Positions 41,598 through 50,358 of a stretch of 64,000 nucleotides of DNA are shown here, piece after piece. Both the position numbers and the translations under genes were made by a program. This stretch comes from UMGS172 sp045651745 (GTDB taxonomy: Bacteria; Bacillota; Clostridia; Oscillospirales; Acutalibacteraceae), in the NCBI GenBank assembly GCA_045651745.1, contig JAZRSW010000029.1:12394-76393 (forward strand), given 5' to 3'. Within the stretch, counting starts at the first letter, position 1. Every line of letters starts with the position of its first letter. The notes below the pieces were generated by a model. The model saw only the letters and a program-made list of their open reading frames with translations, was not told the DNA's origin and ran no database searches.

Positions 41598-43445
41598 ATG
41601 TATTATGTAAAAGTTTCTACAATTAATGGCGTTGAGGCCGAATTCACTTTACCCGAAATAAAAGAGCAGATTTGTGAAAACAATGGTATAACAGTTAGCA
41701 TAAGTCAAGAAAACAAATGTTGGAAAATTAAAGCCGATTGTGAAACCGATGAAATTTGCCGTGTAATTCATCGTTATACCACACCTTTGCGCAATTTCAA
41801 CAGTGTAATAGTGCCGGATGGTGGCCGTGAGTATCCTACAACGATACATACTATTAATTTTTGGAGTTTTAAACGCGAATCGTTGGTTTCAAACGTCAGA
41901 ACACCGTTATATATTTTTTGCGGTCAAAATAATAATGCATCGTTTTGCTTTGGCGTTATCGGTAAAGATTATGAAAGAGCTTTCAGATGTGTTGAACCTT
42001 TTAATAGTCGAGCACTCCTTGCCTATTCCCGCAAGTTAACCGTTGAAGTAGATTGCAAAATTCCGCAAGAATATAGAAACAACTCTTATGAAGAACTATT
42101 GTATTTGAGAGATACTAAAGAAGATTGTGAGATTCCGTGGACAGAACAACTTTCTGAGTTTTATGATATCAGAATACAAAAAGACGGCAGCCTTTATCCT
42201 TATGTAAAAAAAGGTATGATGCCACTTTGGTGCAGTTGGACCGATTGGTTTTCTGATGACGTTACAGAAGAAGTTATAATGGACAATGTAAAGGCAGGTA
42301 TGGAATTAGGAATAACCAACTATATCATCGATGACGGTTGGTTCGGTCCCGGACTTGATAATCCTTATGAAGTTCGTCTTAATATAGGCGATTGGGAGTG
42401 CGACCCTAAAAAAATCAAAGACCTTAAATCTCTTTCAAAGCGCATACACGACGCAGGCGCAAATGCTATAATCTGGTGCGCTCCCCACGCGGTTGGTATA
42501 GACGCTAAATGCCGTAAAGAAAGATTGCCGTATTTAATGAAAGACGAAAAAGGAGAACTCATCGAAACACCAAACAAGTTTAATATTCTTTGTTTGCGTA
42601 GCCCCGAGTCAAGAGAAATAATGGCTCAAATTTGCGCCGACCTTATTACAAAATATGATACAGACGGCGCAAAATACGACCTTTATAACTGCATACCGGC
42701 GACAAAGTGTTGTTCCTGTGAGCATGAGCATGACACAGACTCAATGGTAATTGGTCTCGAAAGAACTATGAAGGCTATTTGGGATAAGGTTTATGAAACC
42801 AAGCAAGATTATATCGTCGAGCTAAAGCAAAACTATGGCGGTAGCAATCTCGCGACATTCGGTACAATGATGCGAGCTGGAGATACTCCCTATTGTCCCG
42901 AAGGCAATTTTATGCGCACGGCATATATCCAAGCATATACTCCGTATGCTATAAATGATTATCAAACCATTTCAAATAATGATACGCCTTTATCAAATTC
43001 AAGGGTTATTATCAAAATGATTGCAGTGGGCATTCCTACTTATTCAATGGATATAACAAAATTAAGTAAGGAAAATAAACAGGTCGTTAAATTCCTTAAT
43101 AACTGGTATATTGAAAACATAGTAGAAAAAGAGCACTACAAGCGCCACGCCATTACTGCTTCACTTGATACGTGGGCAATATACCGTGAAACCGAGGATA
43201 TATATTTCCTTTTAAACACCGCCCAGAACTTAACGTTGAAGAATAAAGATTTTCAAATTTTAAACGGTTGTTTCAACAATTTTGTTGTATTAAAATCCGA
43301 AGAAAAAGCAGAGTTTGAATTAAAATATTATGATGTTTTTGGAAATCTTTATAAAACCGAAACAAAGAATCTATATAACGGTGTAGAGATTGATAAGGCA
43401 ACATCTCTTGTAACCGGTCGATACCTTGGTAGTACAAACAAATAA
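41598..43445 (+). CDS. Alpha-galactosidase-like glycoside hydrolase (GH36 type)
   Basis: 615 residues, cytosolic (no signal peptide). An N-terminal beta-sandwich precedes a TIM barrel with WCSWTDWF, YIIDDGWFGPG, RIHDAGANAIIWCAPH, the nucleophile D361 in TDGAKYDLYN, and the likely acid/base D429 in RAGDTPYC. A small C-terminal beta domain follows. This is the melibiase/GH-D clan pattern, cleaving terminal alpha-galactose or a related sugar. Control by the divergent AraC gene is likely. Exact substrate uncertain, since GH36-like subfamilies vary. GAGGGTG precedes the ATG. Confidence 0.8.
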   Translation: MYYVKVSTINGVEAEFTLPEIKEQICENNGITVSISQENKCWKIKADCETDEICRVIHRYTTPLRNFNSVIVPDGGREYPTTIHTINFWSFKRESLVSNVRTPLYIFCGQNNNASFCFGVIGKDYERAFRCVEPFNSRALLAYSRKLTVEVDCKIPQEYRNNSYEELLYLRDTKEDCEIPWTEQLSEFYDIRIQKDGSLYPYVKKGMMPLWCSWTDWFSDDVTEEVIMDNVKAGMELGITNYIIDDGWFGPGLDNPYEVRLNIGDWECDPKKIKDLKSLSKRIHDAGANAIIWCAPHAVGIDAKCRKERLPYLMKDEKGELIETPNKFNILCLRSPESREIMAQICADLITKYDTDGAKYDLYNCIPATKCCSCEHEHDTDSMVIGLERTMKAIWDKVYETKQDYIVELKQNYGGSNLATFGTMMRAGDTPYCPEGNFMRTAYIQAYTPYAINDYQTISNNDTPLSNSRVIIKMIAVGIPTYSMDITKLSKENKQVVKFLNNWYIENIVEKEHYKRHAITASLDTWAIYRETEDIYFLLNTAQNLTLKNKDFQILNGCFNNFVVLKSEEKAEFELKYYDVFGNLYKTETKNLYNGVEIDKATSLVTGRYLGSTNK

Positions 43446-43457
43446 TAATAAATTGTT

Positions 43458-43500
43458 AAAGAAAAACGTTCTCCTTCATACCGAGAGCGTCTTTCTTTTA
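43458..43500 (+). terminator. Terminator of the alpha-galactosidase gene
   Basis: AAAGAAAAACG and TCTC pair with GAGA and CGTCTTTCTTTT; the run ends in Ts. Confidence 0.6.
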
Positions 43501-43660
43501 CTGCTGATGTGCTCGAAAATATAAGGTATATCCTTATTTAAAATACCCGACGATTTATTGACTTTTTCGACAAAAAATGCTAATATAAAAAAGCGGAAAC
43601 CGAATTCGGTTTATTAAATGAGGGGGAACTTGTGTTTTACTAAAAACGCAAGAAAGAAAA

Positions 43661-44497
43661 ATGTTTATAAAAGAATTTTTAGGGTTTTCAGGGGCGGACG
43701 GTACATCATATTGGCGTGAACCCGAGGGCGCATATACCTGGCAGCACTTAACCTTTGTAACAAGTTTACTTATAGTAATGGCGGTTTTGGCGGTTATTTT
43801 CGGTCGCGCTTTCAAAAATAAACCCGACAAAGAAAAGAACAAGGTTTTAATTTGGTCGGCAATTCTTATCGACGGGTTTGAGATTTTTAAAATAATTGTT
43901 CTCTGCGCTAAAAGTGACAGTCCTGACCGTTGGCAAACATTACTGCCTTTGTTTTTGTGCAGTATACAGTTGTTTGCATTGCCGTTGGCGGCATTTACCA
44001 AAAATCGACTTAAAGAAGCGTCGTTGGATTTTGTTATGATTTTCGGTATTTTGGGCGCAATTGTCGGCACATACGGTGCGGCTCAAAACTATAACGCTTA
44101 TCCCATTTTCTCAATCGAGAACATTTCGTCAGGCGTTACCCATACGATTTCGGGTTTTGCTTCATTATATATAATGATAAGCGGTATGCACAGTATGAAA
44201 AAGAAAAACATATCTATCACTTGCCTTATACTCGGTTTCTTCTGTGCGCTGGCGTATGTCGTAAACATCCTCATTGATTACAATTATATGTTCTTGATGA
44301 ACCACGACGGCACACCGTATCAAATTTTCTATGATTTAGTCGGCGGGCACAAAGTTTTATATCCGCTTATAGTTGTGGGATTATTTGTAGTTTACATAGT
44401 CGCCTTTTACGGCATTTACTATGCCGTTTGCAACAAACACAAACAGTCGACAACAGAAACAATAGAGCAAGAAAAAGAACCAGTATTAATGAAGTAA
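43661..44497 (+). CDS. YwaF/TIGR02206-type integral membrane protein
   Basis: 278 residues with about seven transmembrane helices. Features of the YwaF (TIGR02206) group include an early WQHLTFV, LLPLFLCSIQLFALPLAAF, a conserved loop HTISGFASLY, and NYMFLMNHDGTPYQIFYDL. Function unknown across the family. The start has a weak ribosome binding site; a strong AGGGGG at 43621 instead faces a GTG followed by only two more codons. It is transcribed alone. Confidence 0.7.
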   Translation: MFIKEFLGFSGADGTSYWREPEGAYTWQHLTFVTSLLIVMAVLAVIFGRAFKNKPDKEKNKVLIWSAILIDGFEIFKIIVLCAKSDSPDRWQTLLPLFLCSIQLFALPLAAFTKNRLKEASLDFVMIFGILGAIVGTYGAAQNYNAYPIFSIENISSGVTHTISGFASLYIMISGMHSMKKKNISITCLILGFFCALAYVVNILIDYNYMFLMNHDGTPYQIFYDLVGGHKVLYPLIVVGLFVVYIVAFYGIYYAVCNKHKQSTTETIEQEKEPVLMK

Positions 44498-44501
44498 TAA
44501 C

Positions 44502-44540
44502 AAAAACGGATTGGAAGCTAGACTTCCAATCCGTTTTTTA
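44502..44540 (+). terminator. Terminator of the YwaF-like gene
   Basis: AAAAACGGATTGGAAG (44502-44517) pairs with CTTCCAATCCGTTTTT, followed by T and A/T runs. Confidence 0.85.
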
Positions 44541-44566
44541 TTTTGTCACAGACAAAACAACAAGCA

Positions 44567-44591
44567 CCCCAAAAGCATCTGACTTTTGGGG
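44567..44591 (-). terminator. Probable terminator of the FAD oxidoreductase gene
   Basis: CCCCAAAAG (44567-44575) pairs with CTTTTGGGG (44583-44591). On the minus strand TGCTTGTTGTTTTG follows. Confidence 0.6.
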
Positions 44592-44615
44592 CTTATCCCT
44601 TTAAAGCGGTGTTGT

Positions 44616-45827
44616 TTAGTTTAAGTTTAAATCTTTTTCGTGAAGGACCACACCGTTTTTGGCCAATGTTTCTTGAAGTTTTTTTACATCAAGTGTTGAA
44701 AAATCATCGGTCATTGCTGCAGCAACACCTGCCGCCTCACCGGTTACGGCACAACAAGGAATTACCCTCATAATATCCCACATACTTTCGGTGACAGAGG
44801 TGCATCTTCCTGCTGTTATAAGGTTTTTAACAGTTTTGGAATACAGCGTTCTAAACGGAACTTCATACACCGGACCGCGTTTTCTCCAATCCGAAACCAT
44901 TCCTATTGAATCCTCAAAATATTTGTGCACTTCTTTATCGTCAAGCGCATATTCTCCGACAATTTTTCTTGTCATACGAACCTGCGGTATGGTTGCTATC
45001 GTAGTCGGCAGAACTGTCGGGTCAATTTTTCTTTTTTTCTTTATATCTTCAAGAGTTGACGCGTGGGAAAGTTGCACCATTTCGGAAAGTTCATTGCCGT
45101 CTAAACCTGAAAATCTTCTGTTTACAAGAGTCTTTACTTGATTTTTCTCGTTTTTCTGGTCGTCGGGGATATCACAAAAGCCTAAAGAATTAAGCTTAAA
45201 CCCTTTTTTCCCTACAAAATAATACCACGCCGCAAGCAAATTACCTTGCTTGAATGTTTCGGTGGGTGCGTCGGCAAATTTGGCAATGTCACAGTCACCC
45301 GTGGCATCAACAACCGATTTTACGGCTATTGCTTGTCTGCCCGATTTGTTTTCGACTATCACGGCATCGATTTTATCATTGGACTTGCTTACGGCAACCG
45401 CATAAGTGCCGTAAAGTATTCTAACGCCCTCTTTTTGGAGCAACTGCTCAGCAAGAATAGCAAAAAGTTGAGCATTATACTGAACCTCAAATCGTTTGTT
45501 TTTTGAGCTTCTTTTTGATTTATCGTCACTATCAAGCCAATTATCAGGATATTGGTCCTCGTAGCCCATAGAAACAGAAAGCCTAAACAATTCCTCGGCA
45601 ATACCGAAAGAAACCTGATGCCCACAACCGTCACACAAAGGTAGGTATATTGTAACAAGACCGGCAGTGCCTAAGCCCCCAAGCATATACTCTTTTTCGA
45701 GCAAAACAACATTTTTGCCCTGTCTTGCGGCAGCTAGCGCCGCCGAAATACCACCGAACCCACCACCACAAACCAACACGTCACAAGACTCGGCGATTTT
45801 AGTTTCAATGTGTTCTTTTATTATCAT
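44616..45827 (-). CDS. FAD-dependent oxidoreductase (FAD_oxidored family)
   Basis: 403 residues. The N-terminal dinucleotide-binding fold CDVLVCGGGFGGISAALAAARQGKNVVLLEK and a later ATGDCDIAKFA, plus GRCTSVTESMWDIMRVIPCCAVTGEAAGVAAA near the end, match FAD-dependent oxidoreductases of PF12831. These are common in gut Firmicutes and Bacteroidetes near glycan degradation genes; substrates are mostly unknown. GGAGG lies 9 nt before the ATG. It is minus-strand, behind the radical SAM gene in the direction of the chromosome but reading separately. Confidence 0.83.
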   Translation of the reverse strand: MIIKEHIETKIAESCDVLVCGGGFGGISAALAAARQGKNVVLLEKEYMLGGLGTAGLVTIYLPLCDGCGHQVSFGIAEELFRLSVSMGYEDQYPDNWLDSDDKSKRSSKNKRFEVQYNAQLFAILAEQLLQKEGVRILYGTYAVAVSKSNDKIDAVIVENKSGRQAIAVKSVVDATGDCDIAKFADAPTETFKQGNLLAAWYYFVGKKGFKLNSLGFCDIPDDQKNEKNQVKTLVNRRFSGLDGNELSEMVQLSHASTLEDIKKKRKIDPTVLPTTIATIPQVRMTRKIVGEYALDDKEVHKYFEDSIGMVSDWRKRGPVYEVPFRTLYSKTVKNLITAGRCTSVTESMWDIMRVIPCCAVTGEAAGVAAAMTDDFSTLDVKKLQETLAKNGVVLHEKDLNLN

Positions 45828-45912
45828 AGAACTTTACCTCCTGTCACTTTAACAACAGTATATCATAATAGAAGCAAAAAGTATATATCGATTTTTTGCA
45901 ACCCTTTCTTAT

Positions 45913-46779
45913 TTACCGCGCAAACCTTTGCGCATATCCACATCTTTTGCAAAGTTCTTCGGAAGCCACAGAGCATTTAAACCCGTCAAGTATATCAGTT
46001 GCCCTTTTAGACTGTAAAATCGATTTTAAATCTTGTTCAAAAATATTTCCCAGTCCAATAATGCCATTGCTATCAAGACAACATGGGACAATAGTGCCGT
46101 CAACAAGAATGCCAAATTGGTCCTTTAGCCCATAACAGCGAAACTTATTTCCCTTAATTTCGGCATTACTGTCAGGCCATTCAAAACGTTCTCCAAACTC
46201 GACAAAAACCTTGTCTTTTATCCTGATACCTCGGGTGTTTTCTTCCCACTCTCCCGATATGTTTTGCTTGAGAACTCTTAAAGCAAATTTATTTCTTCCA
46301 TTGTCAAAACCTTTGTTCCAAAGACGAAATACCACAATAATGCCGGCGCCGGCGGCACTATTTGCGAAGTCAGCAAGGCTGCATATATATCTCGCATAAT
46401 CCTCGTCGCCACCGTTTTCAAAGCTATGTAAAGATATATTGACTTTGTGTAACATAGCGTCTAATAGTTCTTGCTTTCTTTTGCCTAAAAGTGTGCCGTT
46501 AGTAGTTATAATCGATTTGTACCCTCGCTCACCTGCAAGCTTTATAAATTCGTGAAGTTGCGGATGAACAAGTGGCTCACCCATCAAATGATAATAAATA
46601 TACTCTGTATAGCCTTTAAGCTTATCGAGAATATACTTAAATTCCTCAACACTCATCTGTCGCAAATCACGGCTATGTCCGTGACAGAAAGAACAGTTCA
46701 TGTTGCATATATTTGTAATTTCTATGTAAACCTTATTATACAAACCTTTCCTCACCTGTTTCAAAAAATAGCGTTCCAA
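45913..46779 (-). CDS. Radical SAM/SPASM-domain protein
   Basis: About 288 residues from a TTG. The radical SAM motif CNMNCSFC (CxxxCxxC) lies in YIEITNICNMNCSFC, followed by HLMGEPLVHPQLHEFI and ITTNGTLL. A C-terminal SPASM-like Cys set is present (KFRCYGLKD, GTIVPCCLDS, CKRCGYAQ). SPASM proteins modify peptides or small molecules and carry one or two auxiliary FeS clusters. No precursor peptide is apparent next to it. The start is uncertain: the TTG at 46779 has AAAGGG upstream, but the conserved part begins only about 13 residues later. Confidence 0.8.
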   Translation of the reverse strand: MERYFLKQVRKGLYNKVYIEITNICNMNCSFCHGHSRDLRQMSVEEFKYILDKLKGYTEYIYYHLMGEPLVHPQLHEFIKLAGERGYKSIITTNGTLLGKRKQELLDAMLHKVNISLHSFENGGDEDYARYICSLADFANSAAGAGIIVVFRLWNKGFDNGRNKFALRVLKQNISGEWEENTRGIRIKDKVFVEFGERFEWPDSNAEIKGNKFRCYGLKDQFGILVDGTIVPCCLDSNGIIGLGNIFEQDLKSILQSKRATDILDGFKCSVASEELCKRCGYAQRFAR

Positions 46780-46784
46780 AGAAT

Positions 46785-46846
46785 AATGCCCTTTGCATAA
46801 AACAAAAAGGCATTTGTTTGTTTAAAATTTGATTTGGACGAGGATA
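46785..46846. repeat. Copy of a short hairpin repeat also seen at 6664-6720
   Basis: AATGCCCTTTGCATAA...CAAAAAGGCATTTGTTT is followed by a less conserved stretch ending GACGAGGATA. It parallels ATGCCCTTTTGCATTAA...GGCATTTGTTTTTTT and GACGAGGTA at 6664-6720. It overlaps the start region of the radical SAM gene. Confidence 0.5.
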
Positions 46847-46875
46847 GATAAATTTGTTCTTTTTGGGATAAACAA

Positions 46876-46893
46876 GATTGTCCTCGGACAATC
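46876..46893 (-). terminator. Weak hairpin after guaA
   Basis: GATTGTCC and GGACAATC form an 8-bp stem around 2 nt. The T-tract on the minus strand is poor (TTGTTT). Confidence 0.35.
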
Positions 46894-46897
46894 GGTA

Positions 46898-47899
46898 TTA
46901 TTCCCACTCAATTGTTCCGACGGGCTTCGGTGTGAGGTCGTAGAGGACACGGTTGATACCCTCTACCTCTTTGGTGATACGGTCGGTGATTTTATGAAGC
47001 ACTGCATAAGGAATTTCCTCAATAGTAGCACTCATAGCGTCGGTGGTGTTAACTGCGCGGATAATTGCCGGCCAACCTTCATAACGGCTTTCGTCACGAA
47101 CGCCGACACTCTTAATATCGGGAATAACAACAAAATACTGCCAAACCTTTTCGGCAAGACCGTTTTTGTCAAACTCGTCACGCAAAATTGCATCAGCCTC
47201 GCGAAGCGCAGCCAAACGGTCGCGGGTAATAGCACCCAAGCATCTTACACCCAAACCGGGGCCGGGGAACGGCTGACGGTATACCATACCGTGCGGCAAA
47301 CCTAAAGCCTCGCCAACAACTCTTACTTCATCCTTGAAAAGCAACTTAATCGGCTCAACAAGTTTGAAATTAAGGTCCTCGGGCAATCCGCCAACGTTGT
47401 GGTGTGATTTAACAGCCTTTTTGCCCTCTGCCTGCTTAACGCTTTCCAAAATATCGGGATAAATTGTGCCTTGAGCCAAAAACTCAACGCCCTCTAATTT
47501 TCTTGCTTCATCAGCAAAAACCTCGATAAACTCCTTACCGATAATCTTTCTTTTGCTTTCGGGGTCGCTGACACCTGCCAATAAATTTAAAAATCTATCA
47601 GTAGCGTCAACATAAATCAAGTTTGCATCAAGTTCATCGCCAAAAATCTTAACAACATTTTCCGACTCATCTTTTCTCATCAAACCGTGGTTTACATGAA
47701 CACAGGTGAGCTGTTTGCCGATGGCCTTTATGAGCAATGCGGCTACAACCGAAGAATCAACACCACCGGACAAAGCCAACAAAACTTTGCTGTCTTTAAC
47801 CTGCTCACGAATAGCTTTGACCTGGCTCTCGATAAAAGCATTTGCCAACTCGAACGTTGTGATACGAGCCATAGACTCAGGACGTACATTTGTATCCAT
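46898..47899 (-). CDS. guaA: GMP synthase, ATP-pyrophosphatase subunit only (no glutaminase domain)
   Basis: 333 residues, equivalent to the C-terminal part of GuaA. It has the PP-loop LLALSGGVDSSVVAALL, HVNHGLMRKDE, VKSHHNVGGLPEDL, and the dimerisation domain with RQPFPGPGLGVRCLG and a final DLTPKPVGTIEWE. It converts XMP to GMP using ammonia and ATP. Typical bacterial GuaA has a class I glutamine amidotransferase domain of about 200 residues in front. Here the gene starts with its own AGGAGG, so the enzyme is split (as in archaea) or uses free ammonia. The partner glutaminase is not in this window. Confidence 0.88.
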   Translation of the reverse strand: MDTNVRPESMARITTFELANAFIESQVKAIREQVKDSKVLLALSGGVDSSVVAALLIKAIGKQLTCVHVNHGLMRKDESENVVKIFGDELDANLIYVDATDRFLNLLAGVSDPESKRKIIGKEFIEVFADEARKLEGVEFLAQGTIYPDILESVKQAEGKKAVKSHHNVGGLPEDLNFKLVEPIKLLFKDEVRVVGEALGLPHGMVYRQPFPGPGLGVRCLGAITRDRLAALREADAILRDEFDKNGLAEKVWQYFVVIPDIKSVGVRDESRYEGWPAIIRAVNTTDAMSATIEEIPYAVLHKITDRITKEVEGINRVLYDLTPKPVGTIEWE

Positions 47900-47928
47900 T
47901 TTTATTTCCTCCTGTCTTTTTCAATATA

Positions 47929-49128
47929 TCAGTTAGTATAGTTATCGAAATATCCCTGAACAAGAACAACAGGAGTGCCCTTATCGCCCGAGCCGGAAGT
48001 TAAGTCACAAAGTGAACCGATAAGGTCGGTCAACTGACGGGGAGTTGTACCTTGAGCAGCCATATTACCAACCAAACTCGAGCCGTCTTTAGCCTTAATC
48101 GAATCCGAAATTGCCTTTTTAAGTTCATCACCTGACAAATCCTTAAAATCATTGTCGGCGAGGTATTTTAACTTCAACTCGTTCGGTGTACCGATAAGTC
48201 CATCAGTAAAAGCAGGAGAAACAACGGGGTCAGCCAACTCCCAAATTTTACCTACGGGATCTTTAAATGCACCGTCACCGTAAACCATTACTTCAACGTT
48301 TTTACCGCTTGCATCCTTGATTTTCTTTTGAATATCCAAAACCAAATCCTTACACTCGCGGGGGAACAACTTAATCTTGTCCTCGGTCGATTTATTAGAA
48401 CCCAACAAGCCGTAGTTCTCGTTACATCCGCTGCCGTTAACGGGTGCGTTAAGAATATCGTCAAGACCACAAACGATTTTAGCGCCGGCGGCTTTCAACA
48501 AACGCTTGGTTCTTGCGCGGGTGTGAATATCACAAGTAAGGACACAGTCGGTATAATCCAAAATTGCCTTTGCCTGATTAGCAAAGATAATTTCAACCTC
48601 ACATCCGCAATCCTTAATCAAATTCTGATAATACTCAACGTAATCAACGCCGGTGAACTGCAACTTCTGAACACCGAAAACCTCACGGTATCTTTCCAAA
48701 GTTAAAACGTCAGAATACGGGTTAATGCCGTTAGCATCAATCAAATCATAGGTTGCCAATGAGTTACCAACCTCGTCAGACGGGTAGCTCAACATAAGAA
48801 CAATTTTCTTACAACCCTTTGCAATACCCTTTAAGCAGATTGCAAAACGGTTACGCGATAAAATCGGGAAAATAACACCGACGGTTTCTCCGCCAAGTTT
48901 TGCTTTAACATCAGCGGCGATATCGTCAATTGATGCGTAGTTGCCTTGCGAGCGAGCAACAATCGACTCGGTCAACGAAATAACGTCACGGTCGCGAAGT
49001 TCGAATCCTTCAATTTCAGCAGCTTCAAGCACACTGTCGGCAACGATTTTAGCAAGGTCATCTCCCTCACGAATAATGGGGCAACGGATACCTCTTGATA
49101 CTGTACCGACTCTGCGTTCTTTTGTCAT
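47929..49128 (-). CDS. Coenzyme F420-0:L-glutamate ligase-like protein (CofE family)
   Basis: 399 residues of the F420 ligase fold (PF01996): VGTVSRGIRCPIIREGDDL, RDRDVISLTESIVARSQGN and a later CGLDDILNAPVNGSGCNENYG. In F420 producers CofE adds L-glutamates to F420-0 with GTP. This organism type usually lacks F420, and no other F420 gene is present, so the substrate is probably another molecule. It is longer than archaeal CofE (about 250 residues). A promoter (TTGTAA-N17-TAAAAT) and GGAAAGGAAAG lie upstream. guaA follows after 29 bp and may be in the same operon. Confidence 0.75.
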   Translation of the reverse strand: MTKERRVGTVSRGIRCPIIREGDDLAKIVADSVLEAAEIEGFELRDRDVISLTESIVARSQGNYASIDDIAADVKAKLGGETVGVIFPILSRNRFAICLKGIAKGCKKIVLMLSYPSDEVGNSLATYDLIDANGINPYSDVLTLERYREVFGVQKLQFTGVDYVEYYQNLIKDCGCEVEIIFANQAKAILDYTDCVLTCDIHTRARTKRLLKAAGAKIVCGLDDILNAPVNGSGCNENYGLLGSNKSTEDKIKLFPRECKDLVLDIQKKIKDASGKNVEVMVYGDGAFKDPVGKIWELADPVVSPAFTDGLIGTPNELKLKYLADNDFKDLSGDELKKAISDSIKAKDGSSLVGNMAAQGTTPRQLTDLIGSLCDLTSGSGDKGTPVVLVQGYFDNYTN

Positions 49129-49189
49129 AATAATACACTTTCCTTTCCAATTGGAACAAGGCTTTAGCCTTGCGGAATATCACTAAATT

Positions 49190-49218
49190 ATTTTACCTTA
49201 AATTTAACTCAATTACAA
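49190..49218 (-). promoter_or_regulatory. Sigma-A-like promoter of the CofE-like gene
   Basis: On the minus strand: TTGTAA (49213-49218), 17 nt, TAAAAT (49190-49195). The transcribed leader of about 55 nt contains the CAAGGC hairpin. Confidence 0.55.
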
Positions 49219-49439
49219 GATTTTTTTGAATCAACAGAGAAGTTTTTTATAATATTTTTTAGCCGTCGGGCAAAAACCTTCAAAAAGACGTGTATTTAAG
49301 GCAATTTCTATTATATATTTTAAACACAATTTTACAAAACTCACCCAAATTCACACCTTTTCTGAAAAATTTTTACGACGATTTTATTATGTAGCAATTA
49401 TACTCTTTTTTCGACATTTTTTCAAGTGCAACTATGAAC

Positions 49440-49468
49440 AAAAGCAACGGTCTTTGACCGTTGCTTTT
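49440..49468 (-). terminator. Terminator of the housekeeping block
   Basis: AAAAGCAACGGTC (49440-49452) pairs with GACCGTTGCTTTT (49456-49468). It lies 9 nt beyond the kinase stop codon and closes the block that starts with yqfC. Confidence 0.85.
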
Positions 49469-49477
49469 TGTATTATT

Positions 49478-50323
49478 TTAATTATTAAGTTTATTTGCTA
49501 ATTCTCCTAAACCGCGTTCAAAATCGACTCCGTAATGCTCGGCACCCGACTCGGTTGTGCGTTTGATACTTTTAACAGTGAAATCAACCGCAATTTCGGT
49601 AGCCTCAAAAACATCTTTGCCACGAAGCAACGATGCGGTCAATGCGCTTGCAAAAACATCGCCCGTGCCGTGGAACATACCCTCAATCAGTTCGCTTGAA
49701 ACGGTATGAATTTCATTCTTTTCGCTGTCAAAGGCGACCGAAGCCACCGTTTTATCATTATATCTAACACCCGTAAGCACTATTTTTTTAGGTCCTAACT
49801 CTGCTAAACGGTGCAATATATCGGCAATATAATCCTCGCTATAACCCGACGGAATATACTCCTCACCCAACATAAAACAAGCCTCGGTTACGTTCGGCAC
49901 GATAATATCTGCCTTCATACAAAGTTTTTTCATTTCTTGGGCAAAATCCAAATCAAAAAGCGTATACATTTTTCCGTTATCCGCCATAGCAGGGTCAACA
50001 ATCGTCAATGTGCTTTTCCCTTTAAATTTATCCAAGAAATCGCAAACAATGTCAACCTGTTGTTTTGAACCTAAATACCCACTGTAAATTGCATCAAATT
50101 TTAAGTCTAAACTATTCCAATGGTCAATGATTTTGGGCATTTCTTCGGTCAAATCAAGCGAAGTAAAACCCTTAAAACCGCCGGTATGGGTTGACAGTAT
50201 TGCGGTCGGTATAACCGCGGTTTCAATACCGGCTGCCGAAATTATCGGCAACGCAACCGTTAAAGAACATTTACCAAAGCACGAAATATCGTGTATTGCG
50301 GCTATTCTTTTCTGTTTTTCCAT
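49478..50323 (-). CDS. Pyridoxamine/pyridoxal kinase
   Basis: 281 residues of the ribokinase-like PfkB/PdxK fold. The start IAAIHDISCFGKCSLTVALPII is typical of Firmicutes pyridoxamine kinase, followed by YSGYLGS, VDPAMADNGKMY, PNVTEACFMLGE and the anion-hole motif HGTGDVFASALTA with the catalytic Asp. It phosphorylates B6 vitamers with ATP (salvage). It follows mutS2 after 35 bp, ending the block. Confidence 0.85.
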   Translation of the reverse strand: MEKQKRIAAIHDISCFGKCSLTVALPIISAAGIETAVIPTAILSTHTGGFKGFTSLDLTEEMPKIIDHWNSLDLKFDAIYSGYLGSKQQVDIVCDFLDKFKGKSTLTIVDPAMADNGKMYTLFDLDFAQEMKKLCMKADIIVPNVTEACFMLGEEYIPSGYSEDYIADILHRLAELGPKKIVLTGVRYNDKTVASVAFDSEKNEIHTVSSELIEGMFHGTGDVFASALTASLLRGKDVFEATEIAVDFTVKSIKRTTESGAEHYGVDFERGLGELANKLNN

Positions 50324-50358
50324 AAATATCTCCCTATAACCAAAGCATTTAAACTTAA

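Larger units (their letters stand above)
49129..49477. other. Gene-free stretch with promoter, small palindromes and a terminator
   Basis: It holds the CofE-like promoter, TTCCAATTGGAA (49145-49156), a CAAGGC/GCCTTG hairpin (49157-49172) in the leader, AT-rich DNA and the terminator of the kinase gene. No coding signal was seen. Confidence 0.6.

Noticed and set aside
43621..43646. Three-codon minicistron after AGGGGG
   Set aside because: GTG-TTT-TAC-TAA follows a strong signal, but it is not in frame with the next gene and has no further support.
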